This document shows positions 36,562 through 45,957 of a DNA stretch of 64,000 bases, in pieces (the stretch's first letter is position 1; each line of letters opens with the position of its first letter). The stretch comes from Actinomycetota bacterium. GTDB lineage: Bacteria > Actinomycetota > Actinomycetes > S36-B12 > FW305-bin1. The translations under genes and the position numbers were made by a program. Below the pieces are notes generated by a model. It was not told where the DNA came from and did no database searches. It saw nothing but the letters and a program-made list of their open reading frames with translations. Location: NCBI GenBank assembly GCA_004297305.1, contig SCTR01000008.1, forward strand, positions 1-64,000. Direction: 5' to 3'.

Positions 36562-37662
36562 GTGGCGGTCGTCGTGCGGGGTCACCTGAAGGACTACGCC
36601 TGGGGCGTGGTGGACGGCCTGCGCGACTGGGCCGGCGGACCGACCGGCGGCCCGCAGGCCGAACTGTGGTTCGGCGCCCACCCGTCGGGGCCGGCCGTGC
36701 TGCGCGACGCCCCCGGCGAGTTGCCCGACGCGGTCGGCGAGGTTCCGTTGCTGGTCAAGCTACTGGCCGCCGCCTCGCCGTTGAGCATCCAGCTGCACCC
36801 GGACGCCGCGACCGCCGCCGCCGTGCTGGCCGCCCAGCAGTCCGGCGAGGCTCCGGCGCTGCTGTCCGACGATGCGGAGAAGACCGAACTGCTGCTGGCC
36901 GTGCAGCCGTTCTCGGTGCTGGCAGGGTGGCGCGATCTCACCGACGCCGCCGCCCTGCTGCACCGGGTTGGCGTCGGTGAGGCAGCGGCAACGCTGCGGG
37001 CCGGGCAGCGGGCCGGCGCCATCCGGCACCTGCTGGCGCTACCGGCGGCGCAGGTCGCGCCGGCGGTCGCGGCGATCGGCGATGCGGCCGCCGATCTCGG
37101 GTGGCCGGCAGCGGCGGCCGAGGCGATGGCGGCCATCGCCTCTCACTACCCGCAGGACCCCGGGGTGCTGGTCGCGGCCACCCTGCAGCACGAGACGCTG
37201 CAGCCCGGCGACGCCGTGTTCGTGCCGGCCGGTACGCCGCACGCCTACGTGCACGGGATGGGCGTGGAGGTCATGGCGGCGTCGGACAACGTGCTGCGGC
37301 TGGGCCTGACGCCCAAGACGGTGGCCGTCGAGGCCGCGCTCGGTGCGTTGCGCCACGACCGGGCTCCCGTCGTCGCCCGGGGCACGGCTGCCGGCGCGTG
37401 GCTGGAGCCGGCCGGAGCGCCGTTCGCCGTCGCTACTGCCGCCGGACCGGTGGCGGTCCAGGCGCCCGCCGGTAGCTACCGCCTCGTGCTGGCCGTCCAC
37501 GCCGACGCCGTGGTGGGCGTGGCCGGTGTGACGTATCTGCTGCGCCCTGGCGACGCGCTGGTCGTCGAAGCCGCCGAACCGTTGCTGAGCGCCACCAGCG
37601 GCGGGCTGGCCGTCGTCGCCCGGTCGTGCCCACCGGTGCCGACCGCTACCGTGACGCCGTGA
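36562..37662 (+). CDS. manA: Mannose-6-phosphate isomerase, type I
   Basis: This 366-residue cupin enzyme converts fructose-6-phosphate to mannose-6-phosphate. Zinc-ligand motifs are present: LSIQLHPDA near residue 76, the glutamate in EKTELLLAVQPFSVLAGWR, and VFVPAGTPHAYVHGMGVEVM. The GTG follows the SIS stop directly. The 3' end overlaps the CDF gene by 4 nt. It completes, with manB and manC, the path to GDP-mannose. Confidence 0.95.
   Translation: MAVVVRGHLKDYAWGVVDGLRDWAGGPTGGPQAELWFGAHPSGPAVLRDAPGELPDAVGEVPLLVKLLAAASPLSIQLHPDAATAAAVLAAQQSGEAPALLSDDAEKTELLLAVQPFSVLAGWRDLTDAAALLHRVGVGEAAATLRAGQRAGAIRHLLALPAAQVAPAVAAIGDAAADLGWPAAAAEAMAAIASHYPQDPGVLVAATLQHETLQPGDAVFVPAGTPHAYVHGMGVEVMAASDNVLRLGLTPKTVAVEAALGALRHDRAPVVARGTAAGAWLEPAGAPFAVATAAGPVAVQAPAGSYRLVLAVHADAVVGVAGVTYLLRPGDALVVEAAEPLLSATSGGLAVVARSCPPVPTATVTP
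37647..37652 (+). promoter_or_regulatory. -10 hexamer TACCGT inside the manA 3' end
   Basis: TACCGT is followed by 6 nt and GTG 37659 of the CDF gene. It lies in the last codons of manA. A leaderless internal promoter could uncouple the CDF gene from the mannose operon. Confidence 0.4.
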
Positions 37663-38588
37663 GCACCGAGGGCGGCACCAAGGCCGTCCTCGCCGCCCTC
37701 GTGGCCAACCTCGGCATCGCGGTGAGCAAGTTCGTCGCGTTCGTCATCACCGGGTCGTCGTCGATGTTGTCCGAGGCGATCCACTCCGTCGCCGACTCCG
37801 GCAACCAGGTCCTGCTGCTGATCGGTGGCCGCCGAGCCCGCCGCGCCGCTGATCGGCAGCACCAGTTCGGGTACGGCAGGACCCGCTACGTGTACGGCTT
37901 CATCGTCGCGATCGTGCTGTTCCTGGTCGGCGGCGTCTTCGCGATCTACGAGGGCGTACACAAGATCCAGCACCCGGAGGAGCTGACCTCCCCGACCGTC
38001 GCGATCGTCGTGCTGCTGGTCGCGATCGTGCTCGAGTCGTTCTCCTTCCGTACGGCCTACCGGGAGGCCAGCAAGTCGCGGGGGAGTCGCTCGCTGTTCG
38101 GCTACATCCGCGCCGCGCGGCAGCCGGAGCTGCCGGTCGTGCTGCTGGAGGACGCCGGCGCGCTGGTCGGGCTGGTCTTCGCCCTGGTCGGTGTCGTGGT
38201 TGCGGCGATCACCGGAAACGGCGTCTACGACGGCATCGGCTCCATGGCGATCGGCACCCTGCTCGTGGTGATCGCGGTCTTCCTGTCGTTCGAGATGTCG
38301 AGCATGCTCGTCGGCGAGAGTGCGCTGCCGGAAGAGGAAGCGCGTATCCGGACCGCGCTGGAGACCGAGGATCTGGTCGACCGCGTCATCCACCTGCGCA
38401 CGCTGCACGTCGGGCCCGACGACGTGCTGGTGGCCGCCAAGATCGCGATCGCCGGTGACGACACCGGCGCGCAGATCGCTGCGGGGATCGATGCGGCCGA
38501 ACGCGCCGTCCGGTCGGCCGTGCCTGCCGCGCGCTACATCTTCCTCGAGCCCGACCTCGACCGGCAGCTGCCCGGTGCGGCCGGTTGA
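37659..38588 (+). CDS. Cation diffusion facilitator family metal transporter
   Basis: This 309-residue membrane protein has the CDF signature: AALVANLGIAVSKFVAF, SSSMLSEAIHSVADSGNQVLLLIG (metal-site Ser/His/Asp), HQFGYGRTRYVYGFIVAI, then three more segments and LLEDAGALVGLVFALVGVV. The cytoplasmic C-terminal ferredoxin-like domain begins near residue 215. It should export a divalent metal (zinc, manganese or iron) by proton antiport. It overlaps manA by 4 nt (GTGA), and the order manA-CDF-ahcY recurs in actinobacteria. The metal is not predictable here. Confidence 0.9.
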   Translation: MSTEGGTKAVLAALVANLGIAVSKFVAFVITGSSSMLSEAIHSVADSGNQVLLLIGGRRARRAADRQHQFGYGRTRYVYGFIVAIVLFLVGGVFAIYEGVHKIQHPEELTSPTVAIVVLLVAIVLESFSFRTAYREASKSRGSRSLFGYIRAARQPELPVVLLEDAGALVGLVFALVGVVVAAITGNGVYDGIGSMAIGTLLVVIAVFLSFEMSSMLVGESALPEEEARIRTALETEDLVDRVIHLRTLHVGPDDVLVAAKIAIAGDDTGAQIAAGIDAAERAVRSAVPAARYIFLEPDLDRQLPGAAG

Positions 38589-38708
38589 CGGGCTCGTCGT
38601 GAGAGACTGTCCCGCCATTGACCGCGGGGCGCTGCCCCTCCCCGAGTGCGCGAACCATCGAAGCCTCGTGCCGTTCGACGTGCCCTGTCCGCAGCAGGAG
38701 TTGCACGC

Positions 38709-40148
<1,440 letters not shown>

Positions 40149-40158
40149 CAGGCCGCCT

Positions 40159-40977
40159 GTGACGCTGACGCCCGGCGCGGGTCCACGACAGCCACCGTCG
40201 TGGCTGATCCGGCCGCCGGCCCCGGCCGACTACGACGGCTGCCCGGTCACCGTCGACGAGGCGAAGGCCCGCGGTCGTGTCCTGCGCGCGCCGGGGTGGG
40301 GCATTCCCGACGCCCTGCTGGCGATCTTCGGCACGATCACCCTCGCCGTCGTCGTCGCCAGCGTCCTGATCTCGTTGCGGGACAACGGGCAACCGTTGCC
40401 GGTCGGCGTGCACCTGCTGCTCGGGCTCGTCGTACCGTGGCTGGCGCTGGCCGGCGTGCCGCTGCTGTTCACCCGGTGGCGGGGCAACGGCCCGCGGATC
40501 GACCTCGGCCTGCGGCTGCGCGGTAGCGACGTCGGCTGGGGCCTGCTCGGCGGGGTGGCCGCGATCGCGCTGGGCCTTCTCGCGGGCCTGCTCACGCAGT
40601 GGCTGTTCGGCGATTTCACCTCCGCGGCAGGCGATGCCGCGCAGGAGGTGGCCGACAGCGGGCAGCGAGCGGCGCTGACGGTGTTCGCCGTGCTGGTCGT
40701 GGTGGGCGCGCCGGCCGTGGAGGAGCTGGCGTTTCGCGGCCTGTTCTTCGCCGCGCTGCGCAAGCGCGGGCTCGGTGCCGCCTGGACCGTCGCGACCACC
40801 GCAGTGGCGTTCGCGCTGTTCCACTTCGAGCCACGCCGGCTGCTGGTCCTGCTGGTCATCGGCGCCGTGCTGGGCGTCGTGCGGTGGCGGACCCGCGCCC
40901 TGTCGGCGTCGATCATCGCCCACGGCGTGAACAACCTGCCGGGAGCGATCGCCCTGCTGGCCCTGCAGCCGGGCTGA
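40159..40977 (+). CDS. CPBP (CAAX protease/bacteriocin-processing) family intramembrane metalloprotease
   Basis: This 272-residue protein has about six to seven membrane segments and the three conserved metal-site motifs of the family: EExxxR (VEELAFRG, near residue 192), FxxxH (FALFHFE) and HxxxN (IIAHGVNN). Such enzymes cleave within the membrane; the bacterial substrates are mostly unknown. The N-terminal ~45 residues are cytoplasmic. It begins 10 nt after ahcY and may be co-transcribed. Confidence 0.9.
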   Translation: MTLTPGAGPRQPPSWLIRPPAPADYDGCPVTVDEAKARGRVLRAPGWGIPDALLAIFGTITLAVVVASVLISLRDNGQPLPVGVHLLLGLVVPWLALAGVPLLFTRWRGNGPRIDLGLRLRGSDVGWGLLGGVAAIALGLLAGLLTQWLFGDFTSAAGDAAQEVADSGQRAALTVFAVLVVVGAPAVEELAFRGLFFAALRKRGLGAAWTVATTAVAFALFHFEPRRLLVLLVIGAVLGVVRWRTRALSASIIAHGVNNLPGAIALLALQPG

Positions 40978-41008
40978 GCGCGACAGTCACGGCGTAGCCC
41001 GGCTCGGC

Positions 41009-43108
41009 TCAGGACTGGGCGTGCATCCCCGGCCGCAGTTCCGGTTGCGGAAGGCCGGCGGCCAGGTCGCCGGCCGGCACCGTGTCGAGCTCGGGTGCCG
41101 CGGGACGGTAGCCGCGCAGCCGCCGATGCGAGGTCACGACGTAGCACCAGGCCGCCAGGGCGTCCACCGCGTCGGCGTCGGGGTCGCAGAACTCCACCCG
41201 GACCGTCGTGCCGTGCGCGGTGAGCCGGTCGTCGAGCAGCCGCGCCTCCAGGCGCACCAGGTGCGCCGGCCCGTCGTCGTCGCCGCCCAGCAGCAGGCTC
41301 ACCGTGGCGACGTCGGAGGTGTGCGGCGCCGCCGCCAGCAGCAGGCTGGCGCCGCCGGTCGAGACGTCCACCGTGGTACCGGAGGTCAGCTGGCCCGTGG
41401 CGTCCTGCACGACGACCGGCACCTGGGTGGGGAACCGGAACTCGCGGCGCCGCTGCCGGCGCAGCCCCACGAGGTAGAGGCTGCGCGTGACGCGGCGCAG
41501 TTCGATCAGCCCGAGCAGCGGCAGCAGCCAGACGGCCACACCGGGCACCGCGGGCAGCAGGTCGGCCGGCACGAGCCAGTCGACCGCGCGGACCACGGCG
41601 CCGACACCGATAGCGGCGCCGAGTACGGCGAGCATCCGCAGCTGCCGCAGCGCAGCCCAGCCGCCGGTGTCCGTGCCCTGCTTCGGGGTCACCCGGAACG
41701 AGGCGCGGCCCGGCCGGACCGCGCACCGCAGCGAGCGCAGGTAGATCCAGCCGGTGAGCTGTTCGAAGTGGACCGCCTCCGAGACCCGCATCCACCCCCG
41801 CGACAGCGCCGAGCCGCCGGCGATGCACAGGGCCACGCTCGGCGCCCACAGTGCGGCGAGAGCCCAGGGGTCCAGCGACATCGGCAGCCAACCGGTCCAC
41901 AGCGTGACCGCCAGCACGCCGAGCACCAGCAGCCGCACCGGACCGGCCAGGTACGCCGACAGGCTGCCGAGGTAGGACAGCCGCTGCCGGCCGGTCAGTC
42001 CGGCGACGCGCAGCGGGTTCTCCGCGGTGGTGAACACGGCCAGATTGCCCCGCGCCCACCGGTCCCGTTGCAGCAGATAGGACGCCAGGTCATGCGGCGC
42101 GAGGCCCTGCACGAGCACCTCGTCGTGGTACCGGGTGGTCCAGCCCTGGCTGTGCAGCCGCAGCGTGGTGTGGAAGTCCTCGGCGATCGTCTCGGTGGCG
42201 ACGCCGCCGACCTGCAGCAGCGCCGCGCGGCGCAGCAGGGCGCCTGAGCCGCACCAGAAGGCCGCGCCGTGGCGGTCCTTGCCGGGCAGCACCACCTCGT
42301 AGAACACGGACTGTTCGTGCCGGCCGGCGTCATAGTGCTGCAACGAGTCCTGGTTGTAGAAGTCGTGCGGGCTCTGCACGAGGGCCACCGTGTCGTCGGC
42401 GAAGTAGCCGACCATCGCGTCGAGGGCGTCGGGCATCGGTACGTGGTCGGCGTCCAGCACCAGCACCAGGTCGCCGCCGGTGCGCGGCAGGGCGGCGTTG
42501 ATGTTGCCGGCCTTGGCGTGGGCGTTGTCGGAGCGGGTCAGGTACTGCGCACCCAGCCGGTCGGCCAGCGCCCGGACCTCGGGCCGGCGTCCGTCGTCCA
42601 GCACGTACGTCGTGTGCGGGTAGGCCACGCGCTCGCAGCCGACCAGGGTCGCGGTCAGCACCTCGACGGGCTCGTTGTACGTGCACACGTAGATATCCGC
42701 CTGCAGCCCGGTGCGATCCGTCGGCATCGCGGGCCGGGCGACTCCCGGGCGGCGCCAGGAGTACCAGGTCTGGATCCCCAGCGACCACATGCCGTACAGC
42801 TCGCACAGCAGCAGCGCCAGCCAGAGGACCGGCTGCGCGCCCGCCGCGCTGAACGCGATCCGCCACCCCAGGTAGACCGCACCCCAGCCGAGGGCGACCA
42901 GCGCGAGGCACCGCAGCAGCAGTTGGTGCCGGGCCATCCAGGCGCCGTACGGCGCGAGCCGGACCGCGCCCGCCCCAGGTGCGCCGGCGCGCGGCGTACG
43001 GGCGCCGAGCAGGCGTTCCACCCCGGCGCGCCAGCGCGGGGCGCCGGGGCGTCGCCGATGGGACAGCTGATCGGTGCGGTTGCGACGCCGCGGCAGGACG
43101 ATGGCCAT
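41009..43108 (-). CDS. Cellulose-synthase-like GT2 with PilZ domain
   Basis: This 699-residue membrane enzyme has N-terminal membrane segments (about 60-105), a processive GT2 domain with YVCTYNEPVEVLTATL, TYVLDDGRRPEV, VLDADHVPMPD (DxD), IAEDFHTTLRL (catalytic ED) and QRDRWARGN (the Q/RxxRW motif), further membrane segments, and a C-terminal PilZ domain with RRREFRFP and DVSTGGAS, the c-di-GMP-binding RxxxR and DxSxxG motifs. It should polymerise a beta-glucan under c-di-GMP control. No bcsB, bcsZ or cyclic-di-GMP enzyme is adjacent. It is divergent from mtrA over 142 nt. Confidence 0.9.
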   Translation of the reverse strand: MAIVLPRRRNRTDQLSHRRRPGAPRWRAGVERLLGARTPRAGAPGAGAVRLAPYGAWMARHQLLLRCLALVALGWGAVYLGWRIAFSAAGAQPVLWLALLLCELYGMWSLGIQTWYSWRRPGVARPAMPTDRTGLQADIYVCTYNEPVEVLTATLVGCERVAYPHTTYVLDDGRRPEVRALADRLGAQYLTRSDNAHAKAGNINAALPRTGGDLVLVLDADHVPMPDALDAMVGYFADDTVALVQSPHDFYNQDSLQHYDAGRHEQSVFYEVVLPGKDRHGAAFWCGSGALLRRAALLQVGGVATETIAEDFHTTLRLHSQGWTTRYHDEVLVQGLAPHDLASYLLQRDRWARGNLAVFTTAENPLRVAGLTGRQRLSYLGSLSAYLAGPVRLLVLGVLAVTLWTGWLPMSLDPWALAALWAPSVALCIAGGSALSRGWMRVSEAVHFEQLTGWIYLRSLRCAVRPGRASFRVTPKQGTDTGGWAALRQLRMLAVLGAAIGVGAVVRAVDWLVPADLLPAVPGVAVWLLPLLGLIELRRVTRSLYLVGLRRQRRREFRFPTQVPVVVQDATGQLTSGTTVDVSTGGASLLLAAAPHTSDVATVSLLLGGDDDGPAHLVRLEARLLDDRLTAHGTTVRVEFCDPDADAVDALAAWCYVVTSHRRLRGYRPAAPELDTVPAGDLAAGLPQPELRPGMHAQS

Positions 43109-43250
43109 GACCGATCCATCGGCCGCGGCCGCCGCGGACCTGAGATGCGGACCGGAGATCCGTGCGGATCTGCTGCCGGAACCACGCCGCCCACCCCGGC
43201 GTCGCACCCGCGACGGTGCGCCGAGCGGCGGCGGGCCAGGGAGTGACACC

Positions 43251-43937
43251 ATGACCGTCGTGAAGGGACGGGTCCTCGTCGTCGACGACGACGTCGCGCT
43301 CGCGGAGATGCTCGGCATCGTGCTGCGCGGCGAGGGTTTCGATCCGGTGTTCTGCGCCGACGGATCCGCTGCGCTCGGGGTATTCCGGCAGGCGCGGCCC
43401 GATCTGGTGCTGCTCGACCTCATGCTTCCCGGTCTGGACGGCATCGACGTGTGCCGCGCGATCCGGTCGGAGTCCGGCGTTCCGATCGTCATGCTGACGG
43501 CCAAGAGCGACACCGTGGACGTCGTCGTGGGCCTGGAGTCCGGGGCCGACGACTACATCGTCAAGCCGTTCAAGCCCAAGGAACTCGTCGCCCGGATCCG
43601 CACCCGGTTGCGCCGCAACGACGATCCGCGGCCCGAGACGTTGCGGATCGGCGACCTCACCATCGACGTGCCGGGCCACGCGGTACGCCGCGACGGCGCG
43701 GCCATCTCCTTGACGCCCCTGGAATTCGACCTGCTCGTCGCGCTGGCGCGCACGCCGTGGAAGGTCTTCACCCGCGAGATCCTGCTGCAGGAGGTCTGGG
43801 GCTACCGGCACGCCGCGGACACCCGGCTGGTCAACGTCCACGTCCAGCGGCTGCGCGCCAAGATCGAACGTGATCCCGAAGCTCCCGAGATCGTGGTGAC
43901 GGTCCGCGGCGTGGGGTACAAGGCCGGCGAGGGCTGA
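43251..43937 (+). CDS. mtrA: MtrA response regulator
   Basis: This 228-residue OmpR-family regulator is the same length as M. tuberculosis MtrA. The receiver has D12/D13, phospho-acceptor D56 (LLDLMLPG), T83 and K105; the winged helix includes LTPLEFDLLVALARTP and RLVNVHVQRLRAKIE and ends VRGVGYKAG. MtrA controls cell-wall, division and lipoprotein genes with MtrB and LpqB. ATG 43251 has AGGGAG upstream; the open frame further 5' overlaps the divergent synthase and is not family-like. Confidence 0.97.
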   Translation: MTVVKGRVLVVDDDVALAEMLGIVLRGEGFDPVFCADGSAALGVFRQARPDLVLLDLMLPGLDGIDVCRAIRSESGVPIVMLTAKSDTVDVVVGLESGADDYIVKPFKPKELVARIRTRLRRNDDPRPETLRIGDLTIDVPGHAVRRDGAAISLTPLEFDLLVALARTPWKVFTREILLQEVWGYRHAADTRLVNVHVQRLRAKIERDPEAPEIVVTVRGVGYKAGEG

Positions 43938-43938
43938 G

Positions 43939-45957
43939 ATGGACCGGCTGCGACCGCCGGCCGCGGTCCGCACGGCCTGGTCCAGTGTCCAGGGGGTCTT
44001 TCGCCGGTCGCTGCAGCTTCGGGTCATCACCACCACGTTGCTGGTGTCCGCGGTCGTCGTGGGCCTGCTCGGGGCGTTGCTGCTGAGCCGGGTGACGTCC
44101 GGTCTGCTGGAGGCCAAGGAGCGTTCGGCGCTGGCCGAGGCGTCGGCCGGCCGCAACGAGGCGCAGCGGTTGCTGGACGCGGCCGACACCGGGACCACGA
44201 CGCCGTCGCCGGTCCGGCTGATCGACTCGGTGGCCGCCACCCTCGCCGCCCGTGCCGGTACGCCGGGACTGTTCGACATCCTCGTGCTGGCCTCGGCGCC
44301 CACCGCGGCCGAAGCGCCGGAGCGCGGGACGAACCTGGTCTCGGAGGACAGCGTGCCCGGCCAGCTGCGGCAGGCGGTGGCCGGCTCGCAGCGGCAGTCG
44401 TGGACCTACCACGAGATCCGGTACGTCGACGGCCGTACCGTGCCGGGCCTCGTCGTCGGCCAGCCGGTTGCGGTGCCCACGGTCGGCGCGTACGAGTTGT
44501 ACTACCTGTTCCCGCTCAACCAGGAACAGTCGACCCTGGACCTGGTGCGCTCGACGGTGTTCGGGACCGCGGCCCTGCTGGTCGTCGGGCTCGGCTTGCT
44601 CGCTCTGTTCGTGACCCGCCAGGTGGTTTCTCCGGTCCGGCAGGCAGCCCAGGTCGCGCAACGGGTCTCGGAGGGCAACCTGTCCGACCGGATGCGAGTC
44701 CAGGGCGAGGACGACCTGGCGGTGCTGGCGACGTCGTTCAACGAGATGGCGCAGAGCCTGGAAGAGCAGATCAACCGGCTCGAGGAACTCTCGCGGGTGC
44801 AGCAGCGCTTCGTTTCCGATGTGTCGCACGAACTTCGCACACCGCTGACCACCGTGCGGATGGCAGCGGACGTCATCTACGAGGCGCGGGAGCGGTTCGA
44901 TCCGTCCACGGCTCGCTCCGCGGAACTGCTGCAGAACCAACTGGACCGGTTCGAGTCGCTGCTGGCGGACCTGTTGGAGATCAGTCGGTTCGACGCGGGT
45001 GCCGCGGTGCTCGACGTCGACAACGTCGACGTCCGGGACCTGGCGCGCCGGGTGGTGGAGGAGACCGCGCCGCTGGCCGAGCGGCGTGGCGCGGTGGTGC
45101 GGTTGCAGCTGCCGGCCGGCGAGTGCGTGGTGTCGTGTGACTCGCGCCGGGTCGACCGGATCCTGCGCAACCTCGTGGTCAACGCGATCGAGCACGGTGA
45201 GGGCGCGGCGGTCCGCATCACGGTCGGTGCCGACGCATCGGCGGTCGCGGTCACCGTGCGCGACGCCGGGGTCGGCCTGAAGCCGGGCGAATCGTCGTTG
45301 GTGTTCAACCGGTTCTGGCGCGGCGACCCGGCGCGGGCCCGCACCACCGGGGGCACCGGGCTGGGCCTGGCCATCGCGCTGGAGGACGCCCGGTTGCACG
45401 GCGGCTGGCTGGAGGCCTGGGGTGCGCCGGGCGAGGGTTCGCTGTTCCGCCTGACGTTGCCACGCGACGCGTCCGTCACGCTGGATCGCTCACCGCTGCC
45501 GTTGCAGCCCGGCGACGTCGACGAATCGGCCCGGGCCGCGCTGGTGTCGCCGTACGGCGGCCGTCCGTCCGACGCCGCTCGGGGACCAGCGGACCGCAGC
45601 GTGGCTGCCGGCGCCGTGGCGGCCGGGAGCGGGGCACCGGGGGACGAGGTGGCCGGGAACGCGCTGCCCGGGGACGCGCTGCCCGGGGACGTGGTGGCCG
45701 GCAGCGGGGTCGGCGAGAACATCGCTGGCGGCACGGTGGCGGCCGACGATGCAGCGGACACCGTCGCACTCGAAGCTCCGGCCGTCGATGCCCTGGCGGT
45801 CGATGCCCTGGCGGTCGATGCCCTGGCGGTCGAAGCTCCGGCGGTCGATGCCCCGGCGGTCGACGCGCCCGCCCCCGACGCCGTCGCCGAGGACCGGTCC
45901 GGCGAGCACCGGCCCTTGTCGCCGAGCGGGTCGCGCACGTCCGGCGGCCGGCCATGA
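43939..45957 (+). CDS. mtrB: MtrB sensor histidine kinase with a repetitive C-terminal extension
   Basis: This 672-residue kinase has membrane segments near residues 29-50 and 207-230, an extracytoplasmic sensor region between them, a HAMP domain, H-box SHELRTPLTTVRM with H297, an N-box (RNLVVNAIEHGEG) and G-boxes (GTGLGLAIALEDA). It phosphorylates MtrA. After about residue 525 it continues with ~145 residues rich in Ala/Val/Asp/Gly/Pro, including six 15-bp repeats, not seen in the kinase core and probably disordered. ATG 43939 follows the mtrA stop by one base; the stop overlaps lpqB by 4 nt. Confidence 0.96.
   Translation: MDRLRPPAAVRTAWSSVQGVFRRSLQLRVITTTLLVSAVVVGLLGALLLSRVTSGLLEAKERSALAEASAGRNEAQRLLDAADTGTTTPSPVRLIDSVAATLAARAGTPGLFDILVLASAPTAAEAPERGTNLVSEDSVPGQLRQAVAGSQRQSWTYHEIRYVDGRTVPGLVVGQPVAVPTVGAYELYYLFPLNQEQSTLDLVRSTVFGTAALLVVGLGLLALFVTRQVVSPVRQAAQVAQRVSEGNLSDRMRVQGEDDLAVLATSFNEMAQSLEEQINRLEELSRVQQRFVSDVSHELRTPLTTVRMAADVIYEARERFDPSTARSAELLQNQLDRFESLLADLLEISRFDAGAAVLDVDNVDVRDLARRVVEETAPLAERRGAVVRLQLPAGECVVSCDSRRVDRILRNLVVNAIEHGEGAAVRITVGADASAVAVTVRDAGVGLKPGESSLVFNRFWRGDPARARTTGGTGLGLAIALEDARLHGGWLEAWGAPGEGSLFRLTLPRDASVTLDRSPLPLQPGDVDESARAALVSPYGGRPSDAARGPADRSVAAGAVAAGSGAPGDEVAGNALPGDALPGDVVAGSGVGENIAGGTVAADDAADTVALEAPAVDALAVDALAVDALAVEAPAVDAPAVDAPAPDAVAEDRSGEHRPLSPSGSRTSGGRP
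45784..45873 (+). repeat. Six 15-bp in-frame repeats in the mtrB tail
   Basis: Three exact copies of GTCGATGCCCTGGCG (45784, 45799, 45814) are followed by GTCGAAGCTCCGGCG, GTCGATGCCCCGGCG and GTCGACGCGCCCGCC. They encode VDALA/VEAPA/VDAPA units. Length is expected to vary between strains by slippage. Confidence 0.93.

Noticed and set aside
38589-38708. Possible SAH riboswitch before ahcY (GGGGCGCTGC resembles the family core)
   Set aside because: The partner segments of the SAH riboswitch (a CAGGCTCG-like strand and AACGGCGCTC) are not found downstream, so the structure cannot form.
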